This document shows positions 1 to 11,035 of a stretch of 62,000 nt of DNA, piece by piece. The stretch's first letter is position 1, and each line of letters opens with the position of its first letter. This DNA comes from Zygnema cylindricum (lineage: Eukaryota > Streptophyta > Zygnematophyceae > Zygnematales > Zygnemataceae): assembly GCA_037447655.1 (NCBI GenBank), contig JBBHKE010002788.1, forward strand, positions 1-62,000, in the 5' to 3' direction. The notes beneath the pieces are model-generated. The model worked only from the letters and a program-made list of their open reading frames with translations. It did no database searches and was not told where the DNA came from. A program made the translations under genes and the position numbers.

Positions 1-635
1 AAGTCGATCCAACCATTCATCTATTCTCGGTAAAGGGTACGCATTCTTCACAGTTAACATGTTTAGCGCTCGGTTGTCCACACACATACGGAAATCTCCA
101 TCTTTCTTCTTTAGGAAGAGAACAAGGGCTCTATAATGTGACTTGCTCAGTTCGATTGCTCTAGCTTCGACCAACTCCTCAAGTTGTTTTTTGAGTTCGT
201 CCAATTCAGTGTAGCTCATCTTGTACATCCTATTAGCCGGGGGTAATGCTCCAGGAACAAGCTCTATCTTGTGGTCTACTTCGCGATTCCGAGGTAATCC
301 CTCTAGGAGTTTTGGAGGAAAAACATCTACGTACTCTTTGAGAAGTTATTTCACGACTTCCAAGGCCTCTTTGGAAGTCTTACGGGTGTCGTCACCTTCT
401 TTTGGATCGTAGTCAGCATCCTTCTTCTTCCATTCCTCTGGAATCTCCTCCTTCGCCTCCTCCATTGGCTGGACTACCTCCATACCCATCGTTTCCCTTT
501 TCTTGAGTACCCTCTTAAGCTGTAAGGCCAAAAATAGGCGTCCCTCTTCCGCTCCGATACCAGCGTAAAAGGGACAAAATACCACAGTGCATAGCGGAAA
601 AAGATACCAAGGACCTCCTCGTCGCAACAGCAAGG
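1..635 (-). pseudogene. Ty3/Gypsy pol fragment (pre-RT and start of reverse transcriptase)
   Basis: Read on the minus strand, this encodes the linker and beginning of a Ty3/Gypsy reverse transcriptase. An acidic linker (EEWKKKDADYDPKEGDD) is followed by DVFPPKLLEGLPRNREVDH, then ELVPGALPPANRMYKMS, then the RT block FRMCVDNRALNMLTVKNAYP. The last block matches the conserved CVDYRALNxxTvKxxYPlP region of the family. At least one in-frame stop (near 350) interrupts it. The window edge cuts the catalytic YxDD part, and the other side is cut by the Copia LTR at 636. The protein would copy element RNA into DNA, but this copy cannot be functional as seen. The continuation of this element beyond 7125 is not recognisable as coding sequence. 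Confidence 0.85.
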
Positions 636-1705
636 TGTAGAAATCAATGGTCCGTTTAAAGTATTTTCTAGGTCTAAATAGAAATATAGAAAGAAGCCGA
701 GGCACTATACCTCTAACTTCTCTCTCCAACTCTCAAACTTGTCGCAGTCACTGAGAAATTGGAGAGGAAGCTAGAGCCATGGCTACCTAGGCTATCCACA
801 GGTTTAAGGGAAACATATATATTAGTTTATTTACCGTTAGGGGTTTGTTTACTAAAAGGATATGTGCTTCCAACAAGATTTGATCGTGGTACCTACCGGA
901 CGGTAAGCAGCCGGTTGCTTGTAACCTTAACCGTTAAGTCTAGACCTAGTGTTAGATACAATGGGGTTTGATATTTAATTAAACATTAAAACGTAGGATA
1001 ATTCATTTAACTGAAACAGTTTACGGCAAACATAGATCCAGTAATGTAAAAGTACAGATTACGGAAAGGATAAGAAACGAATACGGCGCATTTATTTATT
1101 TAGCGAAACGAATAACGCGCATGTATTTATTACGGCTACGATTAAATGTGAATTTAATCGGATGGCCGGAGTTAACGCCGAGATCGCGGAAGAGGATTTC
1201 GACGATTTTTGGTCATCGCCACATCAGATGACACGTCGCGCAATGACATTGGATCGCGGCATCTTCGAGGATTAAAGGAGCGAATTCGGATATACCACGT
1301 GTCGACATTTAGGTCATGTCGTACAATGTCTGTACAAAAAGTACACTTGCAGCTGTACTTTTGTGTACGGAATTGTAATATGATTGGCTCCGTACCTCAC
1401 TAGATAGAGTCAGTGAGAGAGATAGGACTTAGGAAAAACTAGGAGATAGGATCCTCTCTCCCAGAGAGCTTTTGTACAAAAGGTCAACTTTGACCCTCTA
1501 TAACTTACTGCTCAAGGGAGCAAATTCAACGATTCTTTTTGCTATCGACTCAGGGGAGTCTTGCCTTTACAGGGGTGAGGGTGGTCACTGTTATTGTCTG
1601 CCAGGGTGGCAGTTGTTCTTGTTGAAACACAAAGGGGTCAGGGTTATTCAAGAGGCTTCTTTGAAGATGTCCATTCTGAGGACTTATGGAGGTCTCTGAG
1701 TTTCA
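636..1705 (+). repeat. 5' LTR of the Copia element
   Basis: This is a 1,070-bp long terminal repeat matching 6056-7125. It starts TGTAGAAATC and ends GAGTTTCA. No convincing initiator-tRNA primer-binding site follows directly; a short TATGGTACCA at about 1724-1733 is the nearest candidate and is weak. A related LTR fragment lies at 28651-29330. Confidence 0.92.
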
Positions 1706-1812
1706 GGTTATGGGCCCACCCTCTATGGTACCAATCTTTAATGGAACTGGATTCATATACTGGGAAAGTATGATGATAGGAGCTCTAAGCGAAAAAAAGG
1801 GTTTGGGGGATA

Positions 1813-2633
1813 GTGAGTGGACGGCTGAGGCGTCCATCAAGTCTTGGAATCCCTCCAGGGTTTGAAGGAAACAGATTCACCAGGAAAGAGGATCCACCTT
1901 CAACGGAGGAAACAAAGGAAAGAGAGGTGGTAGACAAAGGAAAGGAGAAGGAGACGACCACACCATTAGCAACTGTTTCGGCATTCATGTCACCTATTAT
2001 GAGGAACGAAGAGAATAATACTGAAACCTGGACTTCAACAATATGGCGGCAAAGCACTTCATCCTACGCCATCTCACTTATGGACTTGCATTTCCCAATT
2101 TGCAGGTAGAAAGGGCATCCGATCTTTGGATGGCTCTCATAGAGATGTACCGAAGTGGTACGATTCAGCAACAACAGTTGGCTGATCAGAAAGTTAATGA
2201 GTATGTATACAATGGGGGGAATATGTTGGATTTTTGCAATGAGCTTGCTACACTCTTCATGGAGCTAGAGAGTGCGGGAAAAGATATTAGTGAAAAAGAA
2301 AAGGTTAACTGTTTATTGATGAAGTTACCCGATGAGTTCGGGAACATAGTCAACCGTGTGCAGGACTTGCCAGACTCAAGGTGGATATGGAACTTGGTGG
2401 TAGGGATGATTATCATTTGCGAGAATACGATTGAGATCCGAAGGGGAGGAATGAGTGGCCAAGCCTTGGCAATTGCGACCGATTCGAGGAAGAAGGATTC
2501 TCGGAAACCGGTCGGAAATTATGGGCGGAGGGAGCAAAAAAATCACACCGACGAGTTCAGACCAAGGGCTCCTAAAGGTTTATGTCATTTTTGTAAGAAA
2601 TCGGGCACTATATGGCAGAGTGCACTAAGCTAA
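1813..2633 (+). pseudogene. Copia gag (capsid) remnant with degraded zinc knuckle
   Basis: This is the gag part of the Copia element. It starts with MSGRLRRPSSLGIPPGFEG and a charged linker, then changes frame around 2043-2110 into a helical gag domain containing LWMALIEMYRSGTIQQQQLA and FCNELATLFMELESAGKDIS, typical of plant Copia (UBN2-type) gag. A C-terminal CHFCKKSG resembles the start of a CCHC knuckle, but its His and last Cys are lost to a frame change near 2610-2633. Gag would form the virus-like particle. This copy is broken. Confidence 0.75.
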
Positions 2634-3244
2634 CCGAGCTTCGGTTAAAGGAGGGGCAGACCGGTGGTACCCCGAGAGGAAAGAAAAAGGCCTTTGTGAC
2701 ACAGGTACATCAGGCGTTATGCGATGGCGAGGATGATGAGCTCTTTTTAGATGTGGAGTTGGAGGCGAAAAATGAGGTCGAAATTCCACGAAGGCAGAAA
2801 TGTGCTTATGGTGGATTGAAAGGTGAAGCAGGCTGGATTGTAGATTCAGGTGCCTCCATGCACATGTGTAAAGATAGGCACCTGTTCACTAAGATAAGAA
2901 AGATTCCCTTCGTAGAGATAGAGTACGGGGATGGGAGGATAGTCACCACTACTCTTGTAGGATCGGTAGATTTGAAAGTGTTAGTAGAAGGAAAGACATC
3001 CATAGTAACATTCTCTGATGTATTGTTTATTCCGGAGCTGAACAAAAACCTCGTCTCTACATCTGTATTAGATGATAAGGGTTTTTTTACTAGCACTAGG
3101 GAAGGAGTCTTTACTACTAGTTTTGAGGAGGATGTCTATTTCATTGCTGAGAAAGGTAGCCATGGGATGTTTAGGCTGATTTTAAGTAATGAAACGAAGA
3201 AACTTTATTATGCTGGTGTTCATGATATTATGATGTGGCATTAG
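2612..3244 (+). pseudogene. Copia aspartic protease region
   Basis: The reading frame contains WIVDSGASMHMCKDRHLF, the Copia protease active site (DSGA) with its catalytic Asp intact. Downstream come GDGRIVTTTLVGSVDLKVL and FIPELNKNLVSTSVLDDKGF, usual features between protease and integrase. The frame ends at a TAG (3242) just inside the GAG-pre-integrase motif: the ...MMWH before it and the RLGHVNLDKLREM after it would normally be continuous. The protease would cleave the polyprotein. Confidence 0.85.
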
Positions 3245-4420
3245 AGGCTTGGGCATGTGAATCTAGATAAGTTAAGAGAGATGAAAAAAATGAGAGTGGT
3301 GGAAAGGATTAAGTTCAGTGAGAGTGATAATATAAGTGATTGTAGTGGATGTGCTCAAGGTAAAACACACAGATTACCCTTTCCTAAAACAGCAACCTAT
3401 AAGGGAGAAAAAATTCTAGATTTAGTACACATAGATATTTGGGGACCGGCTAAAGTACCCTCACTAGGGGGGAAGAGATTTATGATGACTATCACTGATG
3501 ATTGGTTTCGGTATTCCCGGGTGTATTTTTTGAAAAACAAGTCAGAAGCTCAGGATTGTTTTAGAAAATATAAAGCATGGAGTGAAAACCTCCATGAAAC
3601 TCCAATCAAGAGAGTAAGGAGTGACAATGGTGGGGAGTATACTTCTAACCAACTTGAGGATTTTCTGAGGGAAGATGGAGTCCAACACCAAAAGACAGTT
3701 CCAGAAAACCCAGAACAGATTAGGGTAGCTGAAAGAATAAATAGGACACTAAGTGATAGTGCTAGATGTATGTTGTCGGACAAGAAGATAGGAAAAGGGT
3801 TTTGAGCCGAAGCAATGAACTGTATTTATTACCTCAAAAATAGAGTTCTTACTTCAGCTATAAAAGATCAAACACCTTATGAGAGATGGACAGGCCGGAA
3901 ATCAGACATATCACACTTAAAGGTTTTCGGCAGTCAAGTATTCAGTCTAGATACAGATCGGTCTAATTAGAAGCTAGATCCTAAAGGAAAATCGGGATAC
4001 TTATTAGGATATGATGAGGATGTTAAAAGATATAAAGTTTACGATCTAAAAAGGGAAGATATAATCTTAGTAAAACATCTAGTAGTTATGGATGAAGGAA
4101 AGTCTGTGGATCCCTTCAAGTATACAAAGTCAGTAAAAATCAGATTTGAGTCAGAAAGTTCCGATGACTTTGAGCTTCCTAACTATCGAGGTTTTAGAGA
4201 AGATGACATTCTTGCGGGTACAAATCAAACCAAAAAGGACTCAGCTGTGGAAACTCCAGTGACAACTCTACCCGAAGCGGAAGACGTGGTGGAAATTGTT
4301 TCGGAATCAAAGGATAGGGGAGAAATCGAGATTGTTCGAAAGAATCCACGAGTACCATCTATTCCGGCCTCAGATTTTCAAGGGGGAAGGAGAAGTAGCA
4401 AAAGATTGCAAGAAGAATAG
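3245..4420 (+). pseudogene. Copia integrase with stops
   Basis: After the pre-integrase motif comes a zinc-binding remnant (CSGCAQGKTHRLPFPK) and the DDE core: DLVHIDIWGPAKVPS (first Asp), RVRSDNGGEYTSNQLEDFL (second Asp) and NPEQIRVAERINRT (Glu). All three catalytic acids appear intact. The frame is stopped by TGA near 3803 and by a TAG at 3967; the last piece (MDEGKSVDPFKYTKSVKIRF onward) is the poorly conserved linker to RT and ends with TAG at 4418-4420. The integrase would insert the cDNA into the host genome. Confidence 0.85.
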
Positions 4421-4480
4421 GTTAATAACAAGGTAACAATACTATCTCATCAAGATGAACCTCAAACTTATGGAGAGGCG

Positions 4481-5356
4481 ATGACTTATCCAAAAAGAAA
4501 CCGGTGGAAGACAGCCATCAATGAGGAGATGGCTTCAATTATGGCAGCCGATACTTGGGAGCTGGTGGATTGTCCACCTAACCAAAAACCAATCGGTTGT
4601 AAGTGGGTTTTCAAATTAAAACTGAACCCAGATAACACAATCGAGCGATACAAGGCCCGATTAGTGGCAAAGGGATTTACACAAAAGGATGGAATTGACT
4701 ATGAGGAAACCTTTGCCCTGGTCGTTAGATTTCCCTCCGTCCGCATACTTCTCAGCCTGGCAGCAGCGGAAGACATGGAAGTGCACCAGATGGACATCAA
4801 AACAGCCTTTTTGAATGGAGAAATGGAAGAGGAGATCTTCATGCGACAACGCGAAGGGTTTGTGGAGGAAGGAGAGGATAGTAAGGTATGCCGACTGATT
4901 AAATCTCATTATGGTTTGAAACAAGCGCCTCGATAGTGGAATAAGAAGCTTGATGAGTTTGTTACCGGTCTGGGATATATCCGGATCAGCTCAGATCACT
5001 CAATTTATGTTTTCGAAGATGAGGAAGGTTTTATATTAATTGCAATTTATGTTGATGATTTGCTTGATTTAAGTAAATCAATGGAAAAAATTAATAAACT
5101 GAAAATCGATCTTAAGGGGAGATTTGAAATGAAGGATATGGGGGAAGCAAAATATATTTTGGGAATTCAAGTAGAAAGAGACCGAAAGAGAAAGATTATT
5201 AGATTGATTGAAAAAGAAGCAATAGGGAACATGTTTGAAAATTTTCAGATGGATAAAGCTAATAGTTGTACAACTCCAATGGAGTTAAAGAAGGGAAGTG
5301 AGGGGAGTGAGGAAGAAGGAGTCATAGTCTTAAACAAGAAATTATCTCCTGAATAA
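4481..5356 (+). pseudogene. Copia reverse transcriptase with internal stop
   Basis: The Copia RT (RVT_2) signature runs from ELVDCPPNQKPIGCKWVFKL through YKARLVAKGFTQKDGIDYEE, VHQMDIKTAFLNGEMEEEIF and SHYGLKQAPR. A TAG at 4934-4936 then interrupts it. The frame continues with LDEFVTGLGYIRISSDHSIY and the catalytic box YVDDLLDLSKS, and on to YILGIQVERDRKRK, ending with TAA at 5354-5356. The catalytic Asp pair is intact but the internal stop disables the protein. Confidence 0.88.
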
Positions 5357-5359
5357 CAA

Positions 5360-6006
5360 AAGTTCATGCAGACTATTCCTTACAGGCAAGTAGTGGGAAG
5401 TCTAATCTATTTTATGAATTGTACCCGGCCGGATTTAGCTGCAGCTGTAGGAGTGCTGAGTAGAAGTCTCAATGCTCCGACTAAGAAAGATTGGAGGCAG
5501 CTAAGAGAGTCCTTAGATATTTGATAGTAACTAGGGATTTATGGTTGCATTTGGGTGGGGAGAATACTGACATCACTTCTTGGAGTGATGCCAGTTATGG
5601 TGATGCTCCGATGAGGAGATGCACCTCTGGATATGTATTATATGTCGGTGATAGGGCTTGTTGTTGGAGTAGCAAACAGCAAAAAGTTATTGCTTAGTCC
5701 ACCATGGAGGCTGAGTATATGGCCTCTTGCTCTGCTGTAAAAGAATTGATGTGGGTGAAGTCTTTGCTTGGTGAGCTTGGTCACCTTAAGAGTGGTGTGC
5801 ATAATTTTTTTTGTGATAATGAGGCAGCAATCGCTATTTCTTACAATCCTAAACATCATTTTAAAGCCAAACATATGGACATTAGACTCAGCTCTGTTAG
5901 AGATAACATAGAAAACAAAATAATCAGTTTAAAGTACCGACCAGATAGTGAGATGGTAGCAGATATGATGACCAAACCTGTGCCTTCCCCTAAGCTAATT
6001 TTTTGA
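5360..6006 (+). pseudogene. Copia RNase H region, frameshifted
   Basis: The region contains YRQVVGSLIYFMNCTRPDLA, then after a frame change near 5490 SWSDASYGDAPMRRCTSGYV and, beyond a TAG at 5695-5697, STMEAEYMASCSAVKELMWV, FFCDNEAAIAISYNPKHHFK and DMMTKPVPSPKL. These are the conserved blocks of the Copia RNase H and C-terminus. The product would degrade the RNA strand of the RNA-DNA hybrid during reverse transcription. The frameshift and stop make it nonfunctional. Confidence 0.85.
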
Positions 6007-6055
6007 AGGGAGAAGTGTGGTATGAAATTAAAGATTGACTAGAAAATAAGGGGAG

Positions 6056-7125
6056 TGTAGAAATTAATGGTCCGTTTAAAGTATTTTCTAGGTCTAAATA
6101 GAAATACAAAAAGAAACCGAGGCAGTCTACCTCTAACTTCTCTCTCCAACTCTCAAACTTGTCGCAGTCACTGAGAAATTGGAGAGGAAGCTTGAGCCAT
6201 GGCTACCTAGGCTTTCCAGAGGTTTACGGGAATTATATAAATTGGTTTATTTACCGTTAGGGGTTTATTTACTAAAAGGATATGTGTTGCCAGCAGGATT
6301 TGATCCTAGTACCTGCCGGACGGTAAGCAGCCGGTTGTGGGTAGCCTTAACTGTTAAGTCTAGACCTAGTGTTAGATACTATAGGGTTTGATATTTAATT
6401 AAACATTAAAACGTAGGATAATTCATTTAACTGGAACAGTTTACGGGAGACATAGATCCAGTAATGTAAAAGTACGGATTACGGTACGGATAAGATTCGA
6501 ATACCGCGCATTTATTTATTTAGCGAAACGAATACCGCGCATGTATTTATTACGGCTACGATTAAATGTCAATTTAATAGGACGGCCGGCATTAACGCCG
6601 AGATCGCGGAAGAGGATTTCGGCGATTTTTGGTCATCGCCTCATTGGATGACACGTGGAAGAATGACATTGGATGGCGGCATCTCCGAGGATTAAGGGAG
6701 CGAATCGGGATATACCACGTGTCGACATTTAGACCATGTCGTACAGTGTCCGTACAGAAACTACACCGACAGCTGTACTTTTGTGTACAGAATTGTAATA
6801 TGATTGGCTCCGTACATCAGTAGATAGAGTCAGTGAGAGAGATAGGACTTAGGAAAAATTAGGAGATAGGATCCTCTCTCCCAGATAGCTTTTGTACAAA
6901 AGGTCAACTTTGACCCTCTATAGCTTACTGCTCAATGGTGCAAATTCAAAGATTCTTTTTGCTATCGACTCAGGGGAGTCTTGCCTTTACAGGGGTGAGG
7001 GTGGTCAGCGTTATTGCACGCCTGTGTGGCAGTTGTTCTTGCTAAAACACAAAGGAGTCAGGGTTATCCTAGAGGCTTTTTGGAAGCTGTCCATTCTGAG
7101 GACTTATGGAGGTCTCAGAGTTTCA
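6056..7125 (+). repeat. 3' LTR of the Copia element
   Basis: This is a 1,070-bp direct repeat of 636-1705, preceded by a polypurine tract. It carries many scattered substitutions relative to the 5' LTR, but I see no large indel between the two. Confidence 0.92.
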
Positions 7126-7887
7126 CAAGATTCACACCACAAGGACAAGTAAAGGTTGCACTTTATTACTCGGGAGAAGATTACAATATCTAGCGCTCGC
7201 TTCAAAGGTCTACTCAAATAGTGTCTTGCTGACTATGCCTCCTTCACTATTTAAACTAACTAGCTGGCAGTCAGCCTAGTACTGCACAACTGTACACGTC
7301 GATCGTCATGGTCAGCCGAGATAGATCCAAAATATACTTCTAGAATTCTACCATTCCATCTACATTCCCCGGCGTTGCTATACTGCTATGGTGCGCTGCT
7401 ATACTGCGCTGCTATGCTGCTACGCTACTCAGTTGCTACACCCCTAACTAGCTACGCTGTTATGTTTCGCTGGTCTCGAATCGCAGCTGCGCTGCTCTGA
7501 CACCGCAACTAGAGCAGCTTAGTTGCTAGCTACTAAGTACCCAACTCTGTAACCCTGCTAAAATGTCTAAATGCATACCTACACGATTACCCTATCACCC
7601 TTAGAGGGACACCTTTTTAGTTTTTCCTCTTTCCATCCATTATAAAACCTTCTCCATATGTCACAATCTACGATTTCTTAAATCCTAGTCATATGTCATG
7701 GTCTTTTGCGACGCATATTGCTGCTCAATCTGCTCCCTCTAGTCACACATAAACATCTCTTTACTAAATTGCAGCCTTTCCCACTCGTAGCTAGCATTAT
7801 TGGACAAACTGTTTACAACAGACACCTGTCAATCACTCTTTAGGTTATTTGCTAATCGCAGACAAACAGCTGGCTTTTGCATAGGCC
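7126..7887. other. No gene recognised; probable retroelement flank
   Basis: No conserved protein block is visible. On the minus strand, 7126-7200 contains AATAAAGTGCAACC-like sequence as might occur in an LTR, and 7375-7450 is a loose run of GCTGCTATGCTGCTACG-like words. The segment could belong to the older Gypsy element that the Copia interrupted or to the leader of the Gypsy relic that follows. Confidence 0.4.
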
Positions 7888-9400
7888 ATGGAAACGATGA
7901 CAATTAAAAGTTCGGAACCTCCTAAATGGAAATTTGGGGCTAATCTCTCTCAATCTAAATATTATTTACTAAACAAAATGACTCTTTGGAATATCAAAGC
8001 TTTCGCTTTCTCTATGAATGATCTTTGTTGCCATACAACTTACAAAATATCTATAGATCTTGAAGACGATCGTCCCATTTTCAAGCCAAAACACTGCTTA
8101 TCCGAAACGGAATGGGAATAAGTGGATCAACGTTGTGCTGAATTGGAGGAAGTTGGCCTTATTTATCGGTCAGACTCTACTTTTGCAGCACCCACTGTCA
8201 TGCCTCAAAAAAAAGACGCTGATGGAAGCTTTACTGATCGTCGAATGCGCAGCGATTATCGCGAACTTAATTTTGAACTATACTAGATCAACATCCGACG
8301 CTATTAGCAGCAGAAATATTTGATCATGTAGGAGGAGCTAAGTATTTCACTATTTTCGATTGGCGACAATGTGTTAATCAAATTGAAAAAGAAGAGAAAG
8401 ACAAACATAAAACTTCCTTTTGCGGTAGTGATGATCGTTGGGAATGGTCCATGATGCCTTTTGGACTAAAAAACGCTCCTGCACTTTTTTAAAAAGTGAT
8501 GGATTCAGTTTTTGGTGGTTGCAAGTTTGCACGATGCTATATCGATGACCCGATTATCGCCTCTGCCACAATTGAAGGTCATGCGGCTCATATCGAATAG
8601 GCCCTAACTGAGTTGAAGAAGTTCGGATTAAAATGTCATCTAGCTAAGTGTACTTTCGGGTCCGATGGTGTACCTTACCTTAGACATTTCATTTCCCTCA
8701 ACGGAATCACACCGCTTGAAGCAAAAACTGAGGCAATCACCAAATTACCAACCTCGTTGATCTCACAAGCCTCCGGGCCTTCCTTGGATTGGCTTATTAG
8801 TATCGCAGGTTTGTAGCAAGTTTTAGTACAGTCGCGGCACCATCAAACGAACTGCTCAAAAAAGAGGTCCCTTTTTTATGGGAACGTAATCAGATTTTAA
8901 CTTTTCAGAAGTTGATAGATGCCCTCTTTAGTGCTCCCATCCTTTGACCTCCTAATCACAAATTACCCTTCTGCCTACAAACACACATTGGAAATCTTGG
9001 CATTTCAACCATCTTAACTTAGCGAGAACTAGTAGGACAATAATACGTGGTCGCTTACGCAAGCAGAATAAATAAACGTGCAAAGTCAAATTACAGTAGT
9101 TATAAAGGAGAATGTATAGCGGCAGTTTAGGGAATTGCACACTTTTGTCACTACCTTTACGGAAAACTGTTTACACTTCTAATCGACCATCAACCCTTAC
9201 ATTGGCTGATGACGAACGATAAACTATCACGAAAAATTATCGCGATGGGCACTAATTTTACAAGAATACGATGTGGAAATAATTCACCATCAAGATTACT
9301 TAGTCTGAATGCAAACGCCATTTCCCGAAATCCTTTGGCATAGATGACAAACAACAGGGTTCGGCATGACTTTGATGACGACGACGTAGCGACAATGTGT
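7888..9400 (+). pseudogene. Ty3/Gypsy reverse transcriptase and RNase H relic
   Basis: Across several frames one sees a Gypsy pol: ISIDLEDDRPIFKPKHCLSE, ELEEVGLIYRSDSTFAAPTV, MPQKKDADGSFTDRRMRSDY, EIFDHVGGAKYFTIFDWRQC, WEWSMMPFGLKNAPALF, ARCYIDDPIIAS (the YxDD box is intact) and FGLKCHLAKCTFGSDGVPYL. RNase H follows with VVAYASRINKRAKSNYSSYK and LLIDHQPLHWLMTNDK. Stops occur near 8119, 8284, 8490 and 8600, with several frameshifts, so the copy is dead. It belongs with the integrase and PHD region downstream. Confidence 0.85.
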
Positions 9401-9589
9401 GCAGGGTTCTATATTACATATTTTTTAGCTTAACTGCCTAACTCTCATTCTTCCCCATATCCATGGCGGGATGGACCGTTAATTCTTTTCCTCTCCTTAC
9501 AAACTTTTCGACTTGACACTACATCTGAGGAGGAAAGAGTAAAGAAGAGAGCTAAAAACAATCTCTGGCTAGGTGGATCATAAGTCCGA

Positions 9590-10440
9590 TTGCTCGCGGA
9601 TGGTAGTCATAGACTCGTGCCTCTTCCGACCAAACACCTCTCGTTTATCGAACAAATTCAAACAAAGCTTGGCCACTATGGGACCAAGCGCATATTAAAC
9701 CTACTCCAAGTACGCTATTGGTTGTATGGGATGCAATTTGATGTCGCAGCAGTATTGTACAAGTGTGTAATATGTGATCATTTGCGTACCTCTTTTAGAA
9801 ACGACAAGACTACCCTCCAACCATTACCTATCAAATGGTTACTTTACCGTTGGTCGTGCGATTTGTCAGGTCCTTTTCCCTTATCTCGGAAGGGGAAACA
9901 ATATAGAATGATCATGATTGGAAATTTTAGCAAATGGGTTCAAGTAGTGGCGTTACCACACAAAACAGCAAAGCTCACCACCGCAGCTTTTAAAGAACAT
10001 GTCCTTATGAGATACAGAGCTCAAGCCGAAGTCCTCACAGTTCAAAGGACTAAATTCCGAAGAGAATTCCAAGAAATGGTAGATGAAGCGCTCATAGACC
10101 TCCGTCGAACCAGCCGAGATCATCCACAAGCTGATAGATTGGCGGAACGAGCAGTTCCTTTAAGCCGCAGCATTACGCCAGCACTTCTTGAAAATAGCAA
10201 GAGTATGGAACAATCACTGGCTGGGCAGCTGCAATTAATGTCTGTACCTTGCTAATTTCAGTCCATACTATGTCTTGTTTGGACGTCACCCCTTGTTGGG
10301 CATGAATATCCATAAAGCTGCAAGCTTTTCGCTTCCCTTGCTGCATGACGCAGTTTTTCTAGAAGAACTAACCAACTGGAAACTGTTTTTTGCCCGAGAG
10401 ATGCCAATGGCTTTTGACAACCTGCAGATCCCCCTACACT
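9590..10440 (+). pseudogene. Ty3/Gypsy integrase with HHCC zinc finger and mutated DDE core
   Basis: A long open stretch (9590-10255) begins near the HHCC zinc finger (H in HLSFIEQIQTKLGH, then CVICD). The core follows: WSCDLSGPFPLSRKGKQYRM (first Asp), VLTVQRTKFRREFQEMVDEA (the second Asp, expected in LTDxGTxF, is Val here) and HPQADRLAERAV (Glu present). After a frame change, FSPYYVLFGRHPLLGMNIHK and EELTNWKLFFAREM continue the C-terminal part. Loss of the second catalytic Asp and the frameshifts indicate an inactive copy. Confidence 0.85.
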
Positions 10441-10469
10441 AAGACACTCTACGCTTTGCCACCACACGC

Positions 10470-10730
10470 ACCAGCAGTTACCTGCCCCAGCATAACCCTT
10501 ATTGGGTGGGAGGATATGTCTATTTGCCGCGACAATCCTCCGACACGTTGGACACCGATATCTCGGCCCATATTCTCCGTATTATTAAAGTTGACACGAA
10601 TGGCATACTGGTACTTCAAGGAGCAGATACATAAACCTTTTAGGAGCATTCCAAGAAATGTGCTCCATGTTATTTACCGGATCTCTCTAGGACATGGACC
10701 CCATGCGTATGCCTATCATTGAGACTACAG
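10470..10730 (+). pseudogene. Gypsy integrase C-terminal SH3-like tail
   Basis: The translation YWVGGYVYLPRQSSDTLDTD followed by ILRIIKVDTNGILVLQGADT has the beta-rich pattern of the SH3-like domain at the end of Gypsy integrases. After a stop near 10635 and a frame change, KKCAPCYLPDLSRT leads towards the PHD finger. This joins the integrase to the PHD finger as one ancestral polyprotein, although the copy now spans several frames. Confidence 0.6.
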
Positions 10731-10908
10731 AATGCACACTTTGCAATCGAGCCAACAGAGAAACATCTATGCTCCTATGCGATCATTGCAACCAAGGATT
10801 TCATATGGAGTGTTGGTCCCTCCATTGATAGCGATTCCAGACATCTATTGGTTTTGTCATGGCTGCGAAAAGTTACGAGTTGTAATAGCCAACTCTTTGG
10901 CAGGCTAA
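10731..10908 (+). pseudogene. PHD-type zinc finger at the end of the Gypsy polyprotein
   Basis: The frame starting at 10733 reads CTLCNRANRETSMLLCDHC then NQGFHMEC. After an apparent 1-base deletion at about 10813 the next frame reads LVPPLIAIPDIYWFCHGC and ends at TAA (10906-10908). This gives the C4HC3 pattern: Cys-X2-Cys, X11, Cys-X2-Cys, X4, His-X2-Cys, X14, Cys-X2-Cys, with the diagnostic Trp two residues before the seventh ligand (YWFC). PHD fingers commonly read histone H3 tails, so in an integrase it could steer insertion to particular chromatin (inference). The frameshift means this copy is not translated intact. Confidence 0.8.
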
Positions 10909-10925
10909 AGAGCTTGGGGGGGGAA

Positions 10926-11035
10926 TAAACTGAGCCTCTTAGCTTCATCTCTAACCCTACCTTTATTTTTATTGAGATATGTTTTTTTGTTGCTTGCTGC
11001 CTGCACACATTTGTGTCGCATATTTTCTTCTTTTT
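10926..11035 (+). repeat. About 110-bp direct repeat, copy 1 (possible Gypsy 3' LTR start)
   Basis: The sequence starting TAAACTGAGCCTCTTAGC recurs at 11580 with scattered substitutions. Copy 1 lies just after a G-run (GCTTGGGGGGGGAA) that resembles a polypurine tract, so it could be the start of the 3' LTR of the Gypsy relic. The LTR ends are not defined. Confidence 0.55.

Larger units (their letters stand above)
636..7125 (+). mobile_element. Ty1/Copia LTR retrotransposon, full length but inactive
   Basis: Two direct repeats of equal length (636-1705 and 6056-7125, 1,070 bp each) begin TGTAG and end TTTCA, the usual TG...CA LTR ends. They enclose gag, protease, integrase, reverse transcriptase and RNase H in that order, which is the Copia order. 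The flanks CAAGG (631-635) and CAAGA (7126-7130) look like a 5-bp target duplication with one change. A purine-rich tract (about 6045-6055, ending AAGGGGAG) precedes the 3' LTR. The LTRs differ at many scattered positions and the coding region has several stops and at least two frameshifts, so the insertion is old. The element sits in an older Gypsy relic. Confidence 0.93.
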
